Position numbers and translations under genes: made by a program
The notes under the pieces: generated by a model
The model's database searches: none
Told to the model about the DNA's origin: nothing
The model's input: only the letters and a program-made list of their open reading frames with translations
Shown here: piece by piece, positions 52,072 to 63,460 of the stretch
Numbering within the stretch: the first letter of the stretch is position 1
Layout of the letters: the number at the start of each line of letters is the position of its first letter
Assembly (NCBI RefSeq): GCF_019175365.1
Contig: NZ_CP059572.1
Span: forward strand, 8,843,501-8,907,500
Source: Actinomadura graeca
GTDB taxonomy: Bacteria > Actinomycetota > Actinomycetes > Streptosporangiales > Streptosporangiaceae
DNA: 64,000 nucleotides
Reading direction: 5' to 3'

Positions 52072-54129
52072 TCAGTTTCGTGGCGGGAAGGCGCAAACGA
52101 GCTGTCCAAGGCGGCGAGGGTCGCGGTACCCGGCGCGCGACAGCAGGCTTTGCGCGCGCCGGTCGCGGGGCAGCGCGCACGCCACCTGGACGCCGGTCCG
52201 CCGCAGCGCCCCGGCCACGCGGCGCGGCTCGGGCTTGGGCCCGTAGGGCGAGCGCACGGCGGAGCTCAGCAGCCGCCGGTCCTCGATGAACCGCGCCGGG
52301 GCCGGGAGCATCGCGAGGTAGTGCGGGTTGGGGTTCACCGCGTGCACGTCCGCCGACAGCATCGGCACCGCCCGCATGAACGGCGTCGGCATCAGCACCA
52401 CGCCGCCCGGCCCGGCCGCCCGGACCACCTCGCGCGCCGTCCCGACCTGGTCGGCGGGCAGCTTCCACGACGGGCGGGACGCGACGAACGAGCCGCTCGT
52501 TTCCGACCACACCGGCATGCCGCCGGCGACCAGCGCGGCGGCGAGGGCGGCGGCGGGCGCCGCGGCCGCGGCGAGGCGCACCGGTCCGGCCCGGGGGGCG
52601 GCGGGGACCGGTGCGGCGGCGAGAAGCCCGATCAGCGCGGGCGCGGGGACGACCCACATCGTCCGCCAGAGCACCTGCCCGGCTCCCGAGACGTCCGCCG
52701 CGGCCGTGAGCACCCCGGGCAGCAGGACGATCGTCACCAGCGCCGCGACGCCCGCGCCGATGAGCGCGGGGACCCCGCGGCGGGCCGTCCACGGCGAGAG
52801 CCACAGGGCGCAGCCGGCCAGCACGCCGAGCGTCGACTGGAGCAGGACCCACTGGTAGGTGACCGGCCCGTCGTGGACGGCGCCGCGCACGGCGGTGTCG
52901 GAGTGCAGCAGCATCACCGCCGTCCCGGAGGCGATCGGGTAGGCCATCACCGCGCACGCCGCCAGGCCGGTGCGCCACCGGCCCGCGGCCAGCAGCGGCA
53001 CGACCGTGGCCGCCGTGGCCAGCGGGAAGACGAACGCCGCCGACGACGTCAGCCCGACCGCGGCGATCCCCGAGACGGCGAGGAGCGCGAGGTCCCCGCG
53101 CCTGCGCCTCTCGGCCCACCGGGTCAGGTAGACGTACAGCAGCGGGATCAGCACCGACACCAGGACGGCCTTGCCCTGCCACATCCGCAGGAGGTGGAAC
53201 GAGCCGAGCGACGCCCGCCCCTCGCCCGCCCACAGCAGGTAGACGGCCGCGACCGCGAAGCAGGCCGCCGCCCGGCGCGGCGCCCACGCCCGCACCAGCC
53301 GCCACAGTGACCAGACCGCGACGAAGGTCACCGCGGGCAGCACCGCGTACCACAGGAGCGAGGGCGCGGGGACGTGCAGTACCCGGGCCAGGGCCCCGAC
53401 GAGCACCTCGATCGACGACACCGGCGGCTCGCCGGCGATCGGGCGGGTCTCCCCGGCGGTGAAGATCACGTCCCGGAGCGGGATGCGGCCGGACGCCGCC
53501 GTGGCCACCGACCGGGACACGAAGTAGGCGTCGTCCCCGTCGGTGTTGACGATGAACAGGGAGGCCACCGCGAACCCCGCGCCGGTGAGGAGCGCCAGCG
53601 GCGTGCCCCAGCGGACTCCGGGTCCCTCCCCGGCGCCTTCGCCGGCGCCGCCTCTCTCGGCCGTCTCTTCCAGGGCGGGCTCGCGCCGCAGCCGGATCAG
53701 CAGCCAGGCACCGGACGCGGCCACGCTGACGAGTCCCGCCGCCCAGACGCACCACCAGGGGGCGCCGGACGGGCGCAGCCCCGCGCACGCCCCGGCCACC
53801 AGGCCCGCTGCCACCGCCACGACGGGCAGGGCGCGCGGCGGGTCCCCGGTGCCGCGCACGGCGGGCTCGTCCCAGAGCGGCCCCATGGCCCACCAGCCAC
53901 GCCGCCGGGCGTAGGCCAGCGCGACCGCGAGGGCCGTCACGGGCCAGAGCACCAGCAGGGCCGAGGTGGGCGGGTCCAGCGGGAGGGCGAGGTGGTAGAT
54001 GAGCGTCCACAGCGCGAACAGGACGACGAGGCCGTCGGTGATCCCGTCCATGACCCGCGTCACCGTCGGCGCCGCCCTCGCCCGCCCGCCGCCGGATGTG
54101 CCGATGGCCCGTTCCATCAACTCGATCAC
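52072..54129 (-). CDS. Large polytopic membrane protein (DUF6077/GT-C-like)
   Basis: 685-residue protein with about twelve membrane helices and a soluble C-terminal region ending in VACALPRDRRAQ. The conserved loop NTDGDDAYFVSRSVA resembles the acidic first loop of GT-C glycosyltransferases and the DUF6077 family. A sugar-transfer or cell-envelope role is possible but unproven. ATG at 54129. Confidence 0.75.
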   Translation of the reverse strand: MIELMERAIGTSGGGRARAAPTVTRVMDGITDGLVVLFALWTLIYHLALPLDPPTSALLVLWPVTALAVALAYARRRGWWAMGPLWDEPAVRGTGDPPRALPVVAVAAGLVAGACAGLRPSGAPWWCVWAAGLVSVAASGAWLLIRLRREPALEETAERGGAGEGAGEGPGVRWGTPLALLTGAGFAVASLFIVNTDGDDAYFVSRSVATAASGRIPLRDVIFTAGETRPIAGEPPVSSIEVLVGALARVLHVPAPSLLWYAVLPAVTFVAVWSLWRLVRAWAPRRAAACFAVAAVYLLWAGEGRASLGSFHLLRMWQGKAVLVSVLIPLLYVYLTRWAERRRRGDLALLAVSGIAAVGLTSSAAFVFPLATAATVVPLLAAGRWRTGLAACAVMAYPIASGTAVMLLHSDTAVRGAVHDGPVTYQWVLLQSTLGVLAGCALWLSPWTARRGVPALIGAGVAALVTIVLLPGVLTAAADVSGAGQVLWRTMWVVPAPALIGLLAAAPVPAAPRAGPVRLAAAAAPAAALAAALVAGGMPVWSETSGSFVASRPSWKLPADQVGTAREVVRAAGPGGVVLMPTPFMRAVPMLSADVHAVNPNPHYLAMLPAPARFIEDRRLLSSAVRSPYGPKPEPRRVAGALRRTGVQVACALPRDRRAQSLLSRAGYRDPRRLGQLVCAFPPRN

Positions 54130-54451
54130 TGGTCCCCCGTGTGCGCGTGCGTGCCGCCGGCCCTGTCCCCCTCATGTCTGCCGAAAGGGCCGGGCATGGT
54201 CACACAGGCGCGCCGCCGATGTTCATTGATCTTGAAAGGTTCGACGTCCGGTGCGGCGCGGGAGTTTACGATCTCGGCGAAGTGACGGCGCTCCCAGGAC
54301 GGGCCTACCCTCAAGATCACTCTTCGATACCACCTCTTCACGATTTACTGCGGCGTTTCCGGATCGCGTGTTCTGATGGGGTCGGTACTGACGGCCCGGT
54401 GGGGCGCGACCACGCGCCCGGCCGGGCGCGTCCGATGGGATGTGATGCGCG
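54130..54451. other. 322-bp divergent intergenic region with distant inverted repeat
   Basis: Comparatively AT-rich gap between two divergent membrane-protein genes. TGATCTTGA (54227-54235) and TCAAGATCA (54311-54319) form a perfect 9-bp inverted repeat 75 bp apart, perhaps two half-sites or operators for one regulator. No RNA gene or small coding frame was recognised. Confidence 0.5.
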
Positions 54452-54919
54452 GTGCGCCACGCGTTCGGATTCGTCCTCGGCGTCCTGCTGACACCCGCGC
54501 TCGTCTACGGCGCGGCCTGGGGCTACGTCCAGGCCGGGCAGTCCTTCGACGGGACCGGCCAGGAGATCACCGACCGCACCCGGATCTACGGGGCCTTCGC
54601 GCTGCTGGCCGCCGTGGGCCTGGTGACGGGCGTGGTCATCGTCGCGCGGTGGGCGTCGCCGCTGGTCTCCCTCGTCCCCGCCCTCGCGCTGATCGGCGCG
54701 TCGGCGTACTTCCTCGCCGACCCCGCCCGCGTCCTGGACCTGCCCGGGAGGGTGCCGCCCGCGGGGGACCTGGACGCCGGCCTGCGCATGCTGCTCGGCT
54801 CCGGCGTCTACGCGATGATGGGCTTCGCCCTGCTCATGCCCGCCTGGGCGCCGGGCCGCTGGCGTCCCGGACGCGAGGGCGACCCCGCCGCGGCGGAGTA
54901 CCACGCCGTCGAACGCTGA
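54452..54919 (+). CDS. Four-helix membrane protein, unknown
   Basis: 155-residue membrane protein with about four hydrophobic segments, beginning MRHAFGFVLGVLLTPALVYG and ending in a short charged tail. Similar small proteins occur in many actinomycetes without a known role. GTG at 54452. Convergent with the ABC ATPase gene, whose stop is 25 bp away. Confidence 0.7.
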   Translation: MRHAFGFVLGVLLTPALVYGAAWGYVQAGQSFDGTGQEITDRTRIYGAFALLAAVGLVTGVVIVARWASPLVSLVPALALIGASAYFLADPARVLDLPGRVPPAGDLDAGLRMLLGSGVYAMMGFALLMPAWAPGRWRPGREGDPAAAEYHAVER

Positions 54920-54944
54920 CGGCGCGTCCGCGGCCCGCGCCCGC

Positions 54945-55940
54945 CTAGGGCGCCACCGGCCCCGAGAACGAGTACGCGTGGTCCCCCCGGTAGAGCCCGG
55001 CGAGCACCTCCTCGATCCCGGCCTCCCGCAGCGCGATGTCGCGGACCTCGTGCCGCCGCGCCACCGCCGCGACGACCTCCGCGGCGTTCGACGAGCGCGG
55101 CAGCCGCAGCCACTGCCGCGGCCCCTCCACCCGCTCGGCCTCGATCCGCCCGCACCCGGAGGCGTCCAGGACGATCGCCGGGCCGGGCCGGGCGAGCTCG
55201 ACGACCAGCACCCGGTCGGCGTCCACGGTCCGGCGCAGCTGGTCCAGCCCGCCGTCGTAGGCCAGCCGGCCGTGATCGATGATCATGACGCGGCGGCAGA
55301 GCCGCTCGATGTCGCCGAGGTCGTGCGTGGTCAGCAGGATCGTGGTGCCGCGCTCGGCGTTGATACGTTCCAGGAAATCGCGCACGGTGGCCTTGCTCAC
55401 CACGTCCAGCCCGATCGTCGGCTCGTCCAGGACGAGCAGCTCCGGATCGTGCAGCAGCGCCGCCGCCAGGTCCCCGCGCATCCGCTGGCCCAGGCTGAGC
55501 TGCCGGACCGGCGTGTCCAGGAACGGCTCCAGCTCCAGCAGCGCGGTGAGCTCGGCGAGCCGCGTCCGGTGCAGGGCCCCCTCCACCCGGTAGAGCCGCC
55601 GGACGAGGGACAGGCTGTCGCGCAGCGGCAGGTCCCACCAGAGCGTCGTGCGCTGGCCGAACACGACGCCGAGCCGGCGCGCGAGCGAGGTGCGCCGCCG
55701 CGACGGGTCCAGCCCGCACACCCGCAGCGTCCCCGACGACGCGGTGAGGATGCCGGTCAGCATCTTGATCGTCGTGGACTTGCCCGCGCCGTTCGGGCCG
55801 AGGTAGCCGACGAACTCGCCGGGCTCCACCGCGAACGACACCCCGTCCACCGCGCGGAGCGTCGTCCGGGCCCGCCGCCGCAGGCCCCCGGTCCGCGTCC
55901 GGACGGTGAACGACTTGACGACGTCCTCGACCTCGATCAT
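54945..55940 (-). CDS. ABC exporter ATP-binding protein
   Basis: 331-residue ATPase of an ABC-2-type exporter. Walker A GPNGAGKST, Q-loop FGQRTTLWWDL, signature LSLGQRMRGD, Walker B LLVLDEPTIGLD and switch TTHDLGD are intact, followed by a C-terminal regulatory domain. The sequence is of the group that partners PF06182 (DUF990) permeases, and two such genes lie directly upstream. Start at the ATG at 55940; one two codons earlier is equally open. Substrate unknown. Confidence 0.93.
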   Translation of the reverse strand: MIEVEDVVKSFTVRTRTGGLRRRARTTLRAVDGVSFAVEPGEFVGYLGPNGAGKSTTIKMLTGILTASSGTLRVCGLDPSRRRTSLARRLGVVFGQRTTLWWDLPLRDSLSLVRRLYRVEGALHRTRLAELTALLELEPFLDTPVRQLSLGQRMRGDLAAALLHDPELLVLDEPTIGLDVVSKATVRDFLERINAERGTTILLTTHDLGDIERLCRRVMIIDHGRLAYDGGLDQLRRTVDADRVLVVELARPGPAIVLDASGCGRIEAERVEGPRQWLRLPRSSNAAEVVAAVARRHEVRDIALREAGIEEVLAGLYRGDHAYSFSGPVAP

Positions 55941-55950
55941 CGGCACGGCC

Positions 55951-56778
55951 TCAGCTCCCTGTCGATCGGTAGTGCCGCAGCCCGGCCCGCCAGGCGGCCG
56001 CCGCCACCGCGCACACGGCCACGGCGACCGCGGGGGAGGCGAAGCGCGCCGCCTCCGGCAGCCCGAGCGGGTCGGGCCGGTCCAGGACGTACAGCGCGGG
56101 CTGCCAGTTGACGAACGCCAGCGGCACGACGAACGTCACCCCCCGCACGAAGTCGCGGGCGAACATGGTCATCGGGTACTGGGTCAGGAACCCGCCCCCG
56201 TAGGTGAGCGACTTCGTCGCGCCGTGGCTGTCGACGAGCACGAACTGCACCGCCGCCCCGAGCACCCACAGCCCCGCGAAGATCGCCGTCCCGGACAGCA
56301 CCATCAGCGGGACGAGCGCCACCCGGCCCGGCGTCCACCGCACCTCCATCCGCTCCAGCGCGAGGACGAGGACCAGGACCGCGGGGACGACCTTGCCGAA
56401 GCGCCGCGGCGAGAACTCCTCGCTGGCGACCTGGATCAGCGGGCTCACGGGCCGCACCAGCATGGCGTCCAGCGTCCCCTCCCGCACATGGTGGCCGAGC
56501 CGCTCGGTGGTGCCGAGCAGGATGTCGGACAGGGCGAACGACAGCGCGGACGTGCCGTACAGGAACAGCACCTCGTACGCGTCGAACCCGGCGATGCGCG
56601 GGGCGCGCGTGAACAGCAGCCCGATCGCGGCCGCGTCGAGGCCGCTGACGACGGCCGTGGCGAGGGCGAGCAGGACCATCGACACCGGATACTGCGCGGC
56701 GGCGCGGATCCACGTCCACGTGAGCAGCCCGTAGCACCGCAGTGCGCCCGCCGCGGCGGCCCCCGCCGCCTCAGCCAC
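55951..56778 (-). CDS. ABC-2 family permease (PF06182-type)
   Basis: 275-residue permease with about six helices. The loop HHVREGTLDAMLVRPVSPL and the later LTQYPMTMFARDFVRGVTFV are characteristic of the DUF990/ABC-2_2 permeases. It lies between the partner permease, overlapping by 8 bp, and the ATPase, 10 bp away, so the three form one operon transcribed leftward. Confidence 0.9.
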   Translation of the reverse strand: MAEAAGAAAAGALRCYGLLTWTWIRAAAQYPVSMVLLALATAVVSGLDAAAIGLLFTRAPRIAGFDAYEVLFLYGTSALSFALSDILLGTTERLGHHVREGTLDAMLVRPVSPLIQVASEEFSPRRFGKVVPAVLVLVLALERMEVRWTPGRVALVPLMVLSGTAIFAGLWVLGAAVQFVLVDSHGATKSLTYGGGFLTQYPMTMFARDFVRGVTFVVPLAFVNWQPALYVLDRPDPLGLPEAARFASPAVAVAVCAVAAAAWRAGLRHYRSTGS

Positions 56779-57559
56779 CGTGGATCACCAGCCTCCGGCG
56801 CGCCGCGCGGGTCAGCAGGTGCCCCGCGGCGAGCAGCGCCGCCGCCCACGCCGCCTGGAACGCCAGCGCCCCGGCCAGGTCCGCCCCCGCGTACCGGCCG
56901 AGGAACACGTCCGCGGGCACCTGGAGCTGCGCGGCCCACGGCAGCGCCCGCGACACCTCCCCGAGCCGCCCGGGGAAGACGACCAGCGGCAGGATCATCC
57001 CGGAGAAGAACAGCGACATCACCAGCATGACGGCGTTGAGGCCGCGGTCGTCGTGCAGCCAGAACATCCCGAGCGCCACCAGGTAGCGCATCCCGAAGCT
57101 CACCAGGGTGGCGAGCAGCACCGCCGCCGCGAACGCCCCGAGCCCGGACGGGCCGGGCCAGTGGAACGGGAACGCCAGCGCCCCCGCCACCAGCGGCGGC
57201 CCGCCGCGCAGCACCAGCGACCCCGTCGTGCGCCCGAGGTCGTCGGCCAGCCACCAGCCCTGCAACCCGACCGGGCGGTGCAGGTCGATCGCGACGTCAC
57301 CGGTGCGGATCCGCTGCGCGAGGTCCATCCCGCCGAAGATCTGGATCGGCCCGATCAGGGCCTGCGTCACGAAACAGTAGGTGACGGCGTCGGTCGCGTC
57401 GTACCCCCCGAGCGAGGGACGCTCGTGCCAGAGTGCCAAAAGGACATAGGCCCGCATGAACCCGAAGGCGGTGTTGGTCAGTGCCTCGGCGAGCGAGCCG
57501 ACCGGGTACGCGGTGTGCCGGCGGAACCCGTAATACCAGACCCACGGAAGAACCCCCAC
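56771..57559 (-). CDS. ABC-2 family permease, partner subunit
   Basis: 262-residue permease paralogous in type to its neighbour: RIRTGDVAIDLHRPVGLQGW and the C-terminal LPWAAQLQVPADVFLGRYAG mark the same family. Six helices predicted. The GTG at 57559 is chosen because the frame upstream is not membrane-like, though the ribosome site is weak. First gene of the exporter operon. Confidence 0.87.
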   Translation of the reverse strand: MGVLPWVWYYGFRRHTAYPVGSLAEALTNTAFGFMRAYVLLALWHERPSLGGYDATDAVTYCFVTQALIGPIQIFGGMDLAQRIRTGDVAIDLHRPVGLQGWWLADDLGRTTGSLVLRGGPPLVAGALAFPFHWPGPSGLGAFAAAVLLATLVSFGMRYLVALGMFWLHDDRGLNAVMLVMSLFFSGMILPLVVFPGRLGEVSRALPWAAQLQVPADVFLGRYAGADLAGALAFQAAWAAALLAAGHLLTRAARRRLVIHGG

Positions 57560-57605
57560 TTGCCGAGACCCTAGATCCAGCGGCACGCGGGGACCATGTA
57601 ATTTC

Positions 57606-57639
57606 GCACAGACCGCCGTGCCCGGACGGCGGTCTGTGC
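57606..57639 (-). terminator. Strong hairpin terminator of peptidase gene
   Basis: Perfect 14-bp stem, GCACAGACCGCCGT (57606-57619) and ACGGCGGTCTGTGC (57626-57639), with a 6-nt loop, 12 bp beyond the stop of the minus-strand metallopeptidase gene. On that strand it is followed by GAAATTAC. Confidence 0.85.
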
Positions 57640-57651
57640 TAACGGGGACGG

Positions 57652-59157
<1,506 letters not shown>

Positions 59158-59262
59158 CGGAGGATCCTCTCCCTTGAATGATCACTAGCGCGCCTAATTT
59201 GCCTGGGTTGTAGTGAAATGTCGAGGGGGAAGCCGAAAGTGGCCGCAGGTGGGAACGAAGCA

Positions 59263-59298
59263 GAAGGCCCCCGCGGGTGTAGGGACGCGGGGGCCTTC
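59263..59298 (-). terminator. Strong hairpin terminator of aceA
   Basis: Perfect 13-bp stem, GAAGGCCCCCGCG (59263-59275) and CGCGGGGGCCTTC (59286-59298), with a 10-nt loop, 91 bp past the isocitrate lyase stop on the minus strand. It separates aceA from the peptidase gene. Confidence 0.85.
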
Positions 59299-59388
59299 GA
59301 CTCGGGGGCGGGTCGTCGCCGCGGGACGGCCGCGGCCGGACCGGCCGGTGTGATCGGCGCCGTGATCTGCGCCTTGATCAGGATCGGG

Positions 59389-60672
59389 TCAGTGGAACTG
59401 GCCCTCCTCGGTGGAGCCCCTCAGCGCCGTCGTGGACGAGTCGGGGGCGATCGCGGTGCTCACCAGGTCGAAGTAGCCGGTACCGGCCTCGCGCTGGTGC
59501 TTGACCGCGGTGAACCCCTTCTCGGCCGCCGCGAACTCGCGCTCCTGCAGCTCGACGTAGGCGGTCATGCCCTCGCGGGCGTAGCCGTGGGCCAGGTCGA
59601 ACATGCCGTAGTTGAGCGCGTGGAAGCCCGCCAGGGTGATGAACTGGAACTTGAAGCCCATGTGGCCGAGCTCACGCTGGAACTTGGCGATGGTCGCGTC
59701 GTCCAGGTGCGCCTTCCAGTTGAAGGACGGCGAGCAGTTGTAGGCGAGCATCTGGTCGGGGTACTCGGCCTTGACCGCCTCCGCGAACCTGCGGGCCTGC
59801 TCCAGGTCCGGGGTGCCCGTCTCCATCCAGATCAGGTCGGAGTAGGGCGCGTACGCCTTGGCGCGGGCGATGCAGGGCTCGATGCCGTTGCGGACGCGGA
59901 AGAAGCCCTCGGCGGTGCGCTCGCCGGTCAGGAACTCGCGGTCGCGCTCGTCCACGTCCGTCGTGATCAGTGTCGCGGCCTCGGCGTCGGTCCGCGCGAT
60001 GATCAGGGACGGGACGCCCGAGACGTCCGCGGCGAGGCGGGCGGTGTTCAGCGTCTTGATGTGCTGCGAGGTCGGGATCAGCACCTTGCCGCCGAGGTGG
60101 CCGCACTTCTTCTCCGAGGCGAGCTGGTCCTCCCAGTGCACGCCCGCGGCACCGGCGGCGATCATGCCCTTCATCAGCTCGAAGGCGTTCAGCACGCCGC
60201 CGAAGCCCGCCTCGGCGTCGGCCACGATGGGCGCGAGGAAGTGCGTGCCGCCCTCGCCCTCGGCCCACTGGACCTGGTCGGCGCGCAGCAGCGCGTTGTT
60301 GATGCGCCGCACCACCGCCGGGACCGAGTTCGCCGGGTAGATGCTCTGGTCGGGGTAGGTCTGGCCCGCGAGGTTGGCGTCGGCCGCGACCTGCCAGCCG
60401 GACAGGTAGATGGCCTTGAGCCCGGCCTTCACCTGCTGGACGGCCTGGAGCCCGGTCAGCGCGCCGAGCGAGTGGACGTAGTCCTCCTCGTGCAGCAGCG
60501 TCCACAGGCGCTCCGCGCCGAGGCGCGCGAGCGTGTGCTCCTCCTGGACCGAGCCGCGGATCCGCACGACGTCCTCGGCCGTGAAGGTCCGCTCGACGTC
60601 CTTCCACCGGGCATCGGTGTCCCACTGACGCTGCAGCTCATCGGCTGCGCCCTTGAGGCGACTGTCGCTCAT
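59389..60672 (-). CDS. aceA: Isocitrate lyase
   Basis: 427-residue isocitrate lyase, first enzyme of the glyoxylate shunt, cleaving isocitrate to glyoxylate and succinate for growth on acetate or fatty acids. Catalytic Cys sits in [14 protein letters not shown]; metal and substrate segments include [25 protein letters not shown] and [11 protein letters not shown], with the C-terminal [20 protein letters not shown]. Length fits the short bacterial class. ATG at 60672. Divergent from a RamB-like regulator 116 bp away. Confidence 0.97.
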   Translation of the reverse strand: MSDSRLKGAADELQRQWDTDARWKDVERTFTAEDVVRIRGSVQEEHTLARLGAERLWTLLHEEDYVHSLGALTGLQAVQQVKAGLKAIYLSGWQVAADANLAGQTYPDQSIYPANSVPAVVRRINNALLRADQVQWAEGEGGTHFLAPIVADAEAGFGGVLNAFELMKGMIAAGAAGVHWEDQLASEKKCGHLGGKVLIPTSQHIKTLNTARLAADVSGVPSLIIARTDAEAATLITTDVDERDREFLTGERTAEGFFRVRNGIEPCIARAKAYAPYSDLIWMETGTPDLEQARRFAEAVKAEYPDQMLAYNCSPSFNWKAHLDDATIAKFQRELGHMGFKFQFITLAGFHALNYGMFDLAHGYAREGMTAYVELQEREFAAAEKGFTAVKHQREAGTGYFDLVSTAIAPDSSTTALRGSTEEGQFH

Positions 60673-60788
60673 CTTCCTGCCCTTCCGTGTCGTCCCCTGG
60701 GTGCTTGCGTCGACTATGCCCCGGTCCCGGTTGCCGGAAAGAGCCAGCGGGCACAGAAGAATCGCGAAAATTCCGCTATCATCAAGCG

Positions 60789-62258
60789 GTGACGACCTTG
60801 CGGCCAGAAGAACCCCTCAACTTGACGAGTGACGTAGATCTCGTCACCTTCGGGCAGCGGCTTCGCCATCTGCGGCGCGGCCGCGGCATGACGCTGGCGG
60901 ACCTCGGCGAGCGCGTCGGCCGCGCCCCGTCCCAGCTGTCCCTGCTGGAGAACGGGCGGCGCGAGCCCAAGCTGTCGCTGCTCCAGGCGCTCGCCGCGGC
61001 GCTGGAGTGCCCGGTGGAGGAACTGCTGCGCCGCCAGCCGCCGAGCCGCCGCGCGCAGCTGGAGATCGCGCTGGAGGAGGCGCAGCGCGACCCGCTGTAC
61101 CGCACGCTCGGGCTGTCGCACCTCAAGGTCGGCAAGCGGATGCCGAACGAGGTGATCGAGCACATCCTCGCCCTGTACGGGGAGCTGAGGCGCAGCCGCA
61201 CCAAGCCCACCGCGAGCCCGGAGGAGGCGCGCAAGGCCAACGCCGAGCTGCGCCGCCAGATGCACGAGCGCGGCAACTACTTCGCCGGAATCGAGCAGGT
61301 CGCGGCGCAGACGCTCGACGCGGTCGGCTACCGGCGCGGCGCGGTGTCGCAGGGGCTGCTGATGACCCTGGTCGGCCACTTCGGCTTCAGCCTCCAGTAC
61401 GTCCAGGACCTGCCGCGCTCGGTCCGGTCCGTCACCGACCTGCGCAACCGGCGGATCTACCTGGAGCGCGAGCAGCTCGGCATGCACACGCCCCGGACGA
61501 TCCTGCTGCAGACCCTCGGCCACATCGCGCTCGACCACGACCAGCCCCGCGACTTCGCCGACTTCCTGCGCCAGCGCGTGGAGGCGAACTACTTCGGCGC
61601 CGCGATCCTGATGCCCGAGCGCAGCGTCGTCCCGTTCCTCCAGGAGGCCAAGGCCGCGCGGGAGCTGTCGGTGGAGGACCTGGCCGACGTCTTCTCCGTC
61701 TCCTACGAGATGGCCGCGCATCGCTTCACCAACGTCGCGACCCACCACCTCGACCTCCAGCTGCACTTCACCAAGAACGACGAGAACGGCACGATCTACA
61801 AGGCGTACGCCAACGACGGGCTGGCCTTCCCGCAGGACGAGGACGGCGCGATCGAGGGGCAGCGGATGTGCCGCGCGTGGGCCGGGCGGCACGTGTTCAC
61901 CGCCGAGGACCGCTTCTCGGTCTACCACCAGTACACCGACACCCCCAACGGCACGTACTGGTGCCTCTCGCACGTCGATCCCAGCCATGAGCGCGACTTC
62001 GCGATCACGCTCGGCGTCCGGTTCGAGGACTCGCGCTGGTTCCGCGGCCGGGAGACGACCCGGCGCGTCAGATCGGCCTGCCCCGACGGCGACTGCTGCC
62101 AGCGCCCGCCCAAGGCGCTGTCCGACCGGTGGGAGGGGATGGCCTGGCCGTCCGCGCGCGCCCACTCGCACGTGCTGTCCGTCCTGCCGCCCGGGGCGTT
62201 CCCCGGTGTGGACGACGCCGACGTCTACGAGTTCCTGGACAGGCATGCCGCCGAATGA
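60789..62258 (+). CDS. ramB: RamB-like regulator (XRE HTH plus short-chain acyl-sensing domain)
   Basis: 489-residue regulator with N-terminal XRE helix-turn-helix ([20 protein letters not shown], then [20 protein letters not shown]), an ImmA/IrrE-like central region with TLGHIALDH, and a C-terminal DUF2083 domain with Cys pairs CPDGDCC. This is the layout of RamB, which in corynebacteria and mycobacteria controls acetate and glyoxylate genes including aceA. The GTG at 60789 begins [10 protein letters not shown]; the upstream frame is not family-like. Its placement divergent from aceA supports the assignment. Confidence 0.88.
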   Translation: MTTLRPEEPLNLTSDVDLVTFGQRLRHLRRGRGMTLADLGERVGRAPSQLSLLENGRREPKLSLLQALAAALECPVEELLRRQPPSRRAQLEIALEEAQRDPLYRTLGLSHLKVGKRMPNEVIEHILALYGELRRSRTKPTASPEEARKANAELRRQMHERGNYFAGIEQVAAQTLDAVGYRRGAVSQGLLMTLVGHFGFSLQYVQDLPRSVRSVTDLRNRRIYLEREQLGMHTPRTILLQTLGHIALDHDQPRDFADFLRQRVEANYFGAAILMPERSVVPFLQEAKAARELSVEDLADVFSVSYEMAAHRFTNVATHHLDLQLHFTKNDENGTIYKAYANDGLAFPQDEDGAIEGQRMCRAWAGRHVFTAEDRFSVYHQYTDTPNGTYWCLSHVDPSHERDFAITLGVRFEDSRWFRGRETTRRVRSACPDGDCCQRPPKALSDRWEGMAWPSARAHSHVLSVLPPGAFPGVDDADVYEFLDRHAAE

Positions 62259-62409
62259 CCGGCGCGTTGTGCCGTTGTTAACTCTTCGGGACGGTCGATC
62301 CCCGCTCGCGCCGAGCGTGAATGATCTGAGGTGATCCGGTGTTCCCCCAAGAGGGGCCACCGGGGCCGATGCCCCGCCCGCCGGACGGTCCGCACGGAAA
62401 GGAGAGCGC

Positions 62410-63393
62410 GTGCTGCCTGAGGTCGCTTCGTGGTTGCGCCGCCGTACGAGCACGGCGGGCGACTGGCCGCCGCACGCCCTGCTGGCCGCGAAGGGGGCCG
62501 CGAGGATCAGCGTCGTGCTCCCCGCGCGCGACGAGGAGGCGACGGTGGGCGCCATCGTGGCGGCCATCCGCGCCGACCTGGTCGAGCGGATCCCGCTGGT
62601 GGACGAGATCGTCGTGGTCGACTCCCGCTCCACCGACCGGACCGCCGCCGTGGCCGCGGCGGCGGGGGCCGGGGTGGTCGCCCAGGACGCCGTCCTGCCC
62701 GGGCACGGGCGGATGTCGGGCAAGGGCGAGGCGCTGTGGAAGTCGCTGGCCGCGACGTCCGGCGACCTGCTGGTGTTCGTGGACGCCGACCTGCGCGGCT
62801 TCACCTCCTCCTACGTCACGGGCCTGCTCGGGCCGCTGCTCGCCGACCCCTCCGTCGGCTACGTGAAGGGGTGCTACGACCGGCCCCTCGTCGAGGGCGG
62901 CCGGCCCGTCGAGGGCGGTGGCGGCCGGGTCACCGAGCTGGTCGCCCGCCCCCTGATCAACCTGCACTGGCCGCTGCTCGCCGGCGTGATGCAGCCGCTC
63001 GGCGGGGAGTACGCCGGGCGCCGCGCGCTGCTGGAGCGGCTGCCGTTCGTGACCGGCTACGGCGTGGAGCTCGGCCTGCTCCTGGACGTCTTCCAGGACT
63101 CCGGCCTCGACGCGATCGCCCAGGTCGACCTCGGCCGCCGCGTCCACGCGCACCAGTCCACCGAGGCGCTCGGGGAGATGTCCGGCCAGATCATGCTGAC
63201 GGCCTGGTCCAGGCTGGAGCGGCACGGCCGGATGGTCCCGCTCGGGGCCCCCTCCACCGCGCTCACCCAGTTCCGCCGCGCGCCCGGCGGGCACGACACG
63301 CGCACCAGCGACGTCGGGGTGGGGGAGCGTCCGCCGATGATCGAGGTGCCCGCGTACGCCGCCGCGCGGTCGTTCACGCCCGGACGCGGCTGA
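62410..63393 (+). CDS. gpgS: Glucosyl-3-phosphoglycerate synthase
   Basis: 327-residue retaining GT81 glycosyltransferase that joins glucose from a nucleotide sugar to 3-phosphoglycerate, the first step to glucosylglycerate and methylglucose lipopolysaccharides. Nucleotide-binding start ISVVLPARDEEATVG, metal motif FVDADLRG, the KGCYDRPL loop and LGGEYAGRR with FVTGYGVELGLLLD are characteristic. GTG at 62410 with AAAGGAGAG upstream. Confidence 0.95.
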   Translation: MLPEVASWLRRRTSTAGDWPPHALLAAKGAARISVVLPARDEEATVGAIVAAIRADLVERIPLVDEIVVVDSRSTDRTAAVAAAAGAGVVAQDAVLPGHGRMSGKGEALWKSLAATSGDLLVFVDADLRGFTSSYVTGLLGPLLADPSVGYVKGCYDRPLVEGGRPVEGGGGRVTELVARPLINLHWPLLAGVMQPLGGEYAGRRALLERLPFVTGYGVELGLLLDVFQDSGLDAIAQVDLGRRVHAHQSTEALGEMSGQIMLTAWSRLERHGRMVPLGAPSTALTQFRRAPGGHDTRTSDVGVGERPPMIEVPAYAAARSFTPGRG

Positions 63394-63460
63394 CCCCCGC
63401 CCGCGTCCTGCGCGGTGCTACCGTTGGCAACAGCCGTATTGGAAAGAGGGTCAATAAGTC

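Noticed and set aside
51674..54175. 833-codon minus-strand frame overlapping the membrane protein at 52072-54129
   Set aside because: Arg-rich shadow of the real gene in another frame, without membrane helices or motifs.
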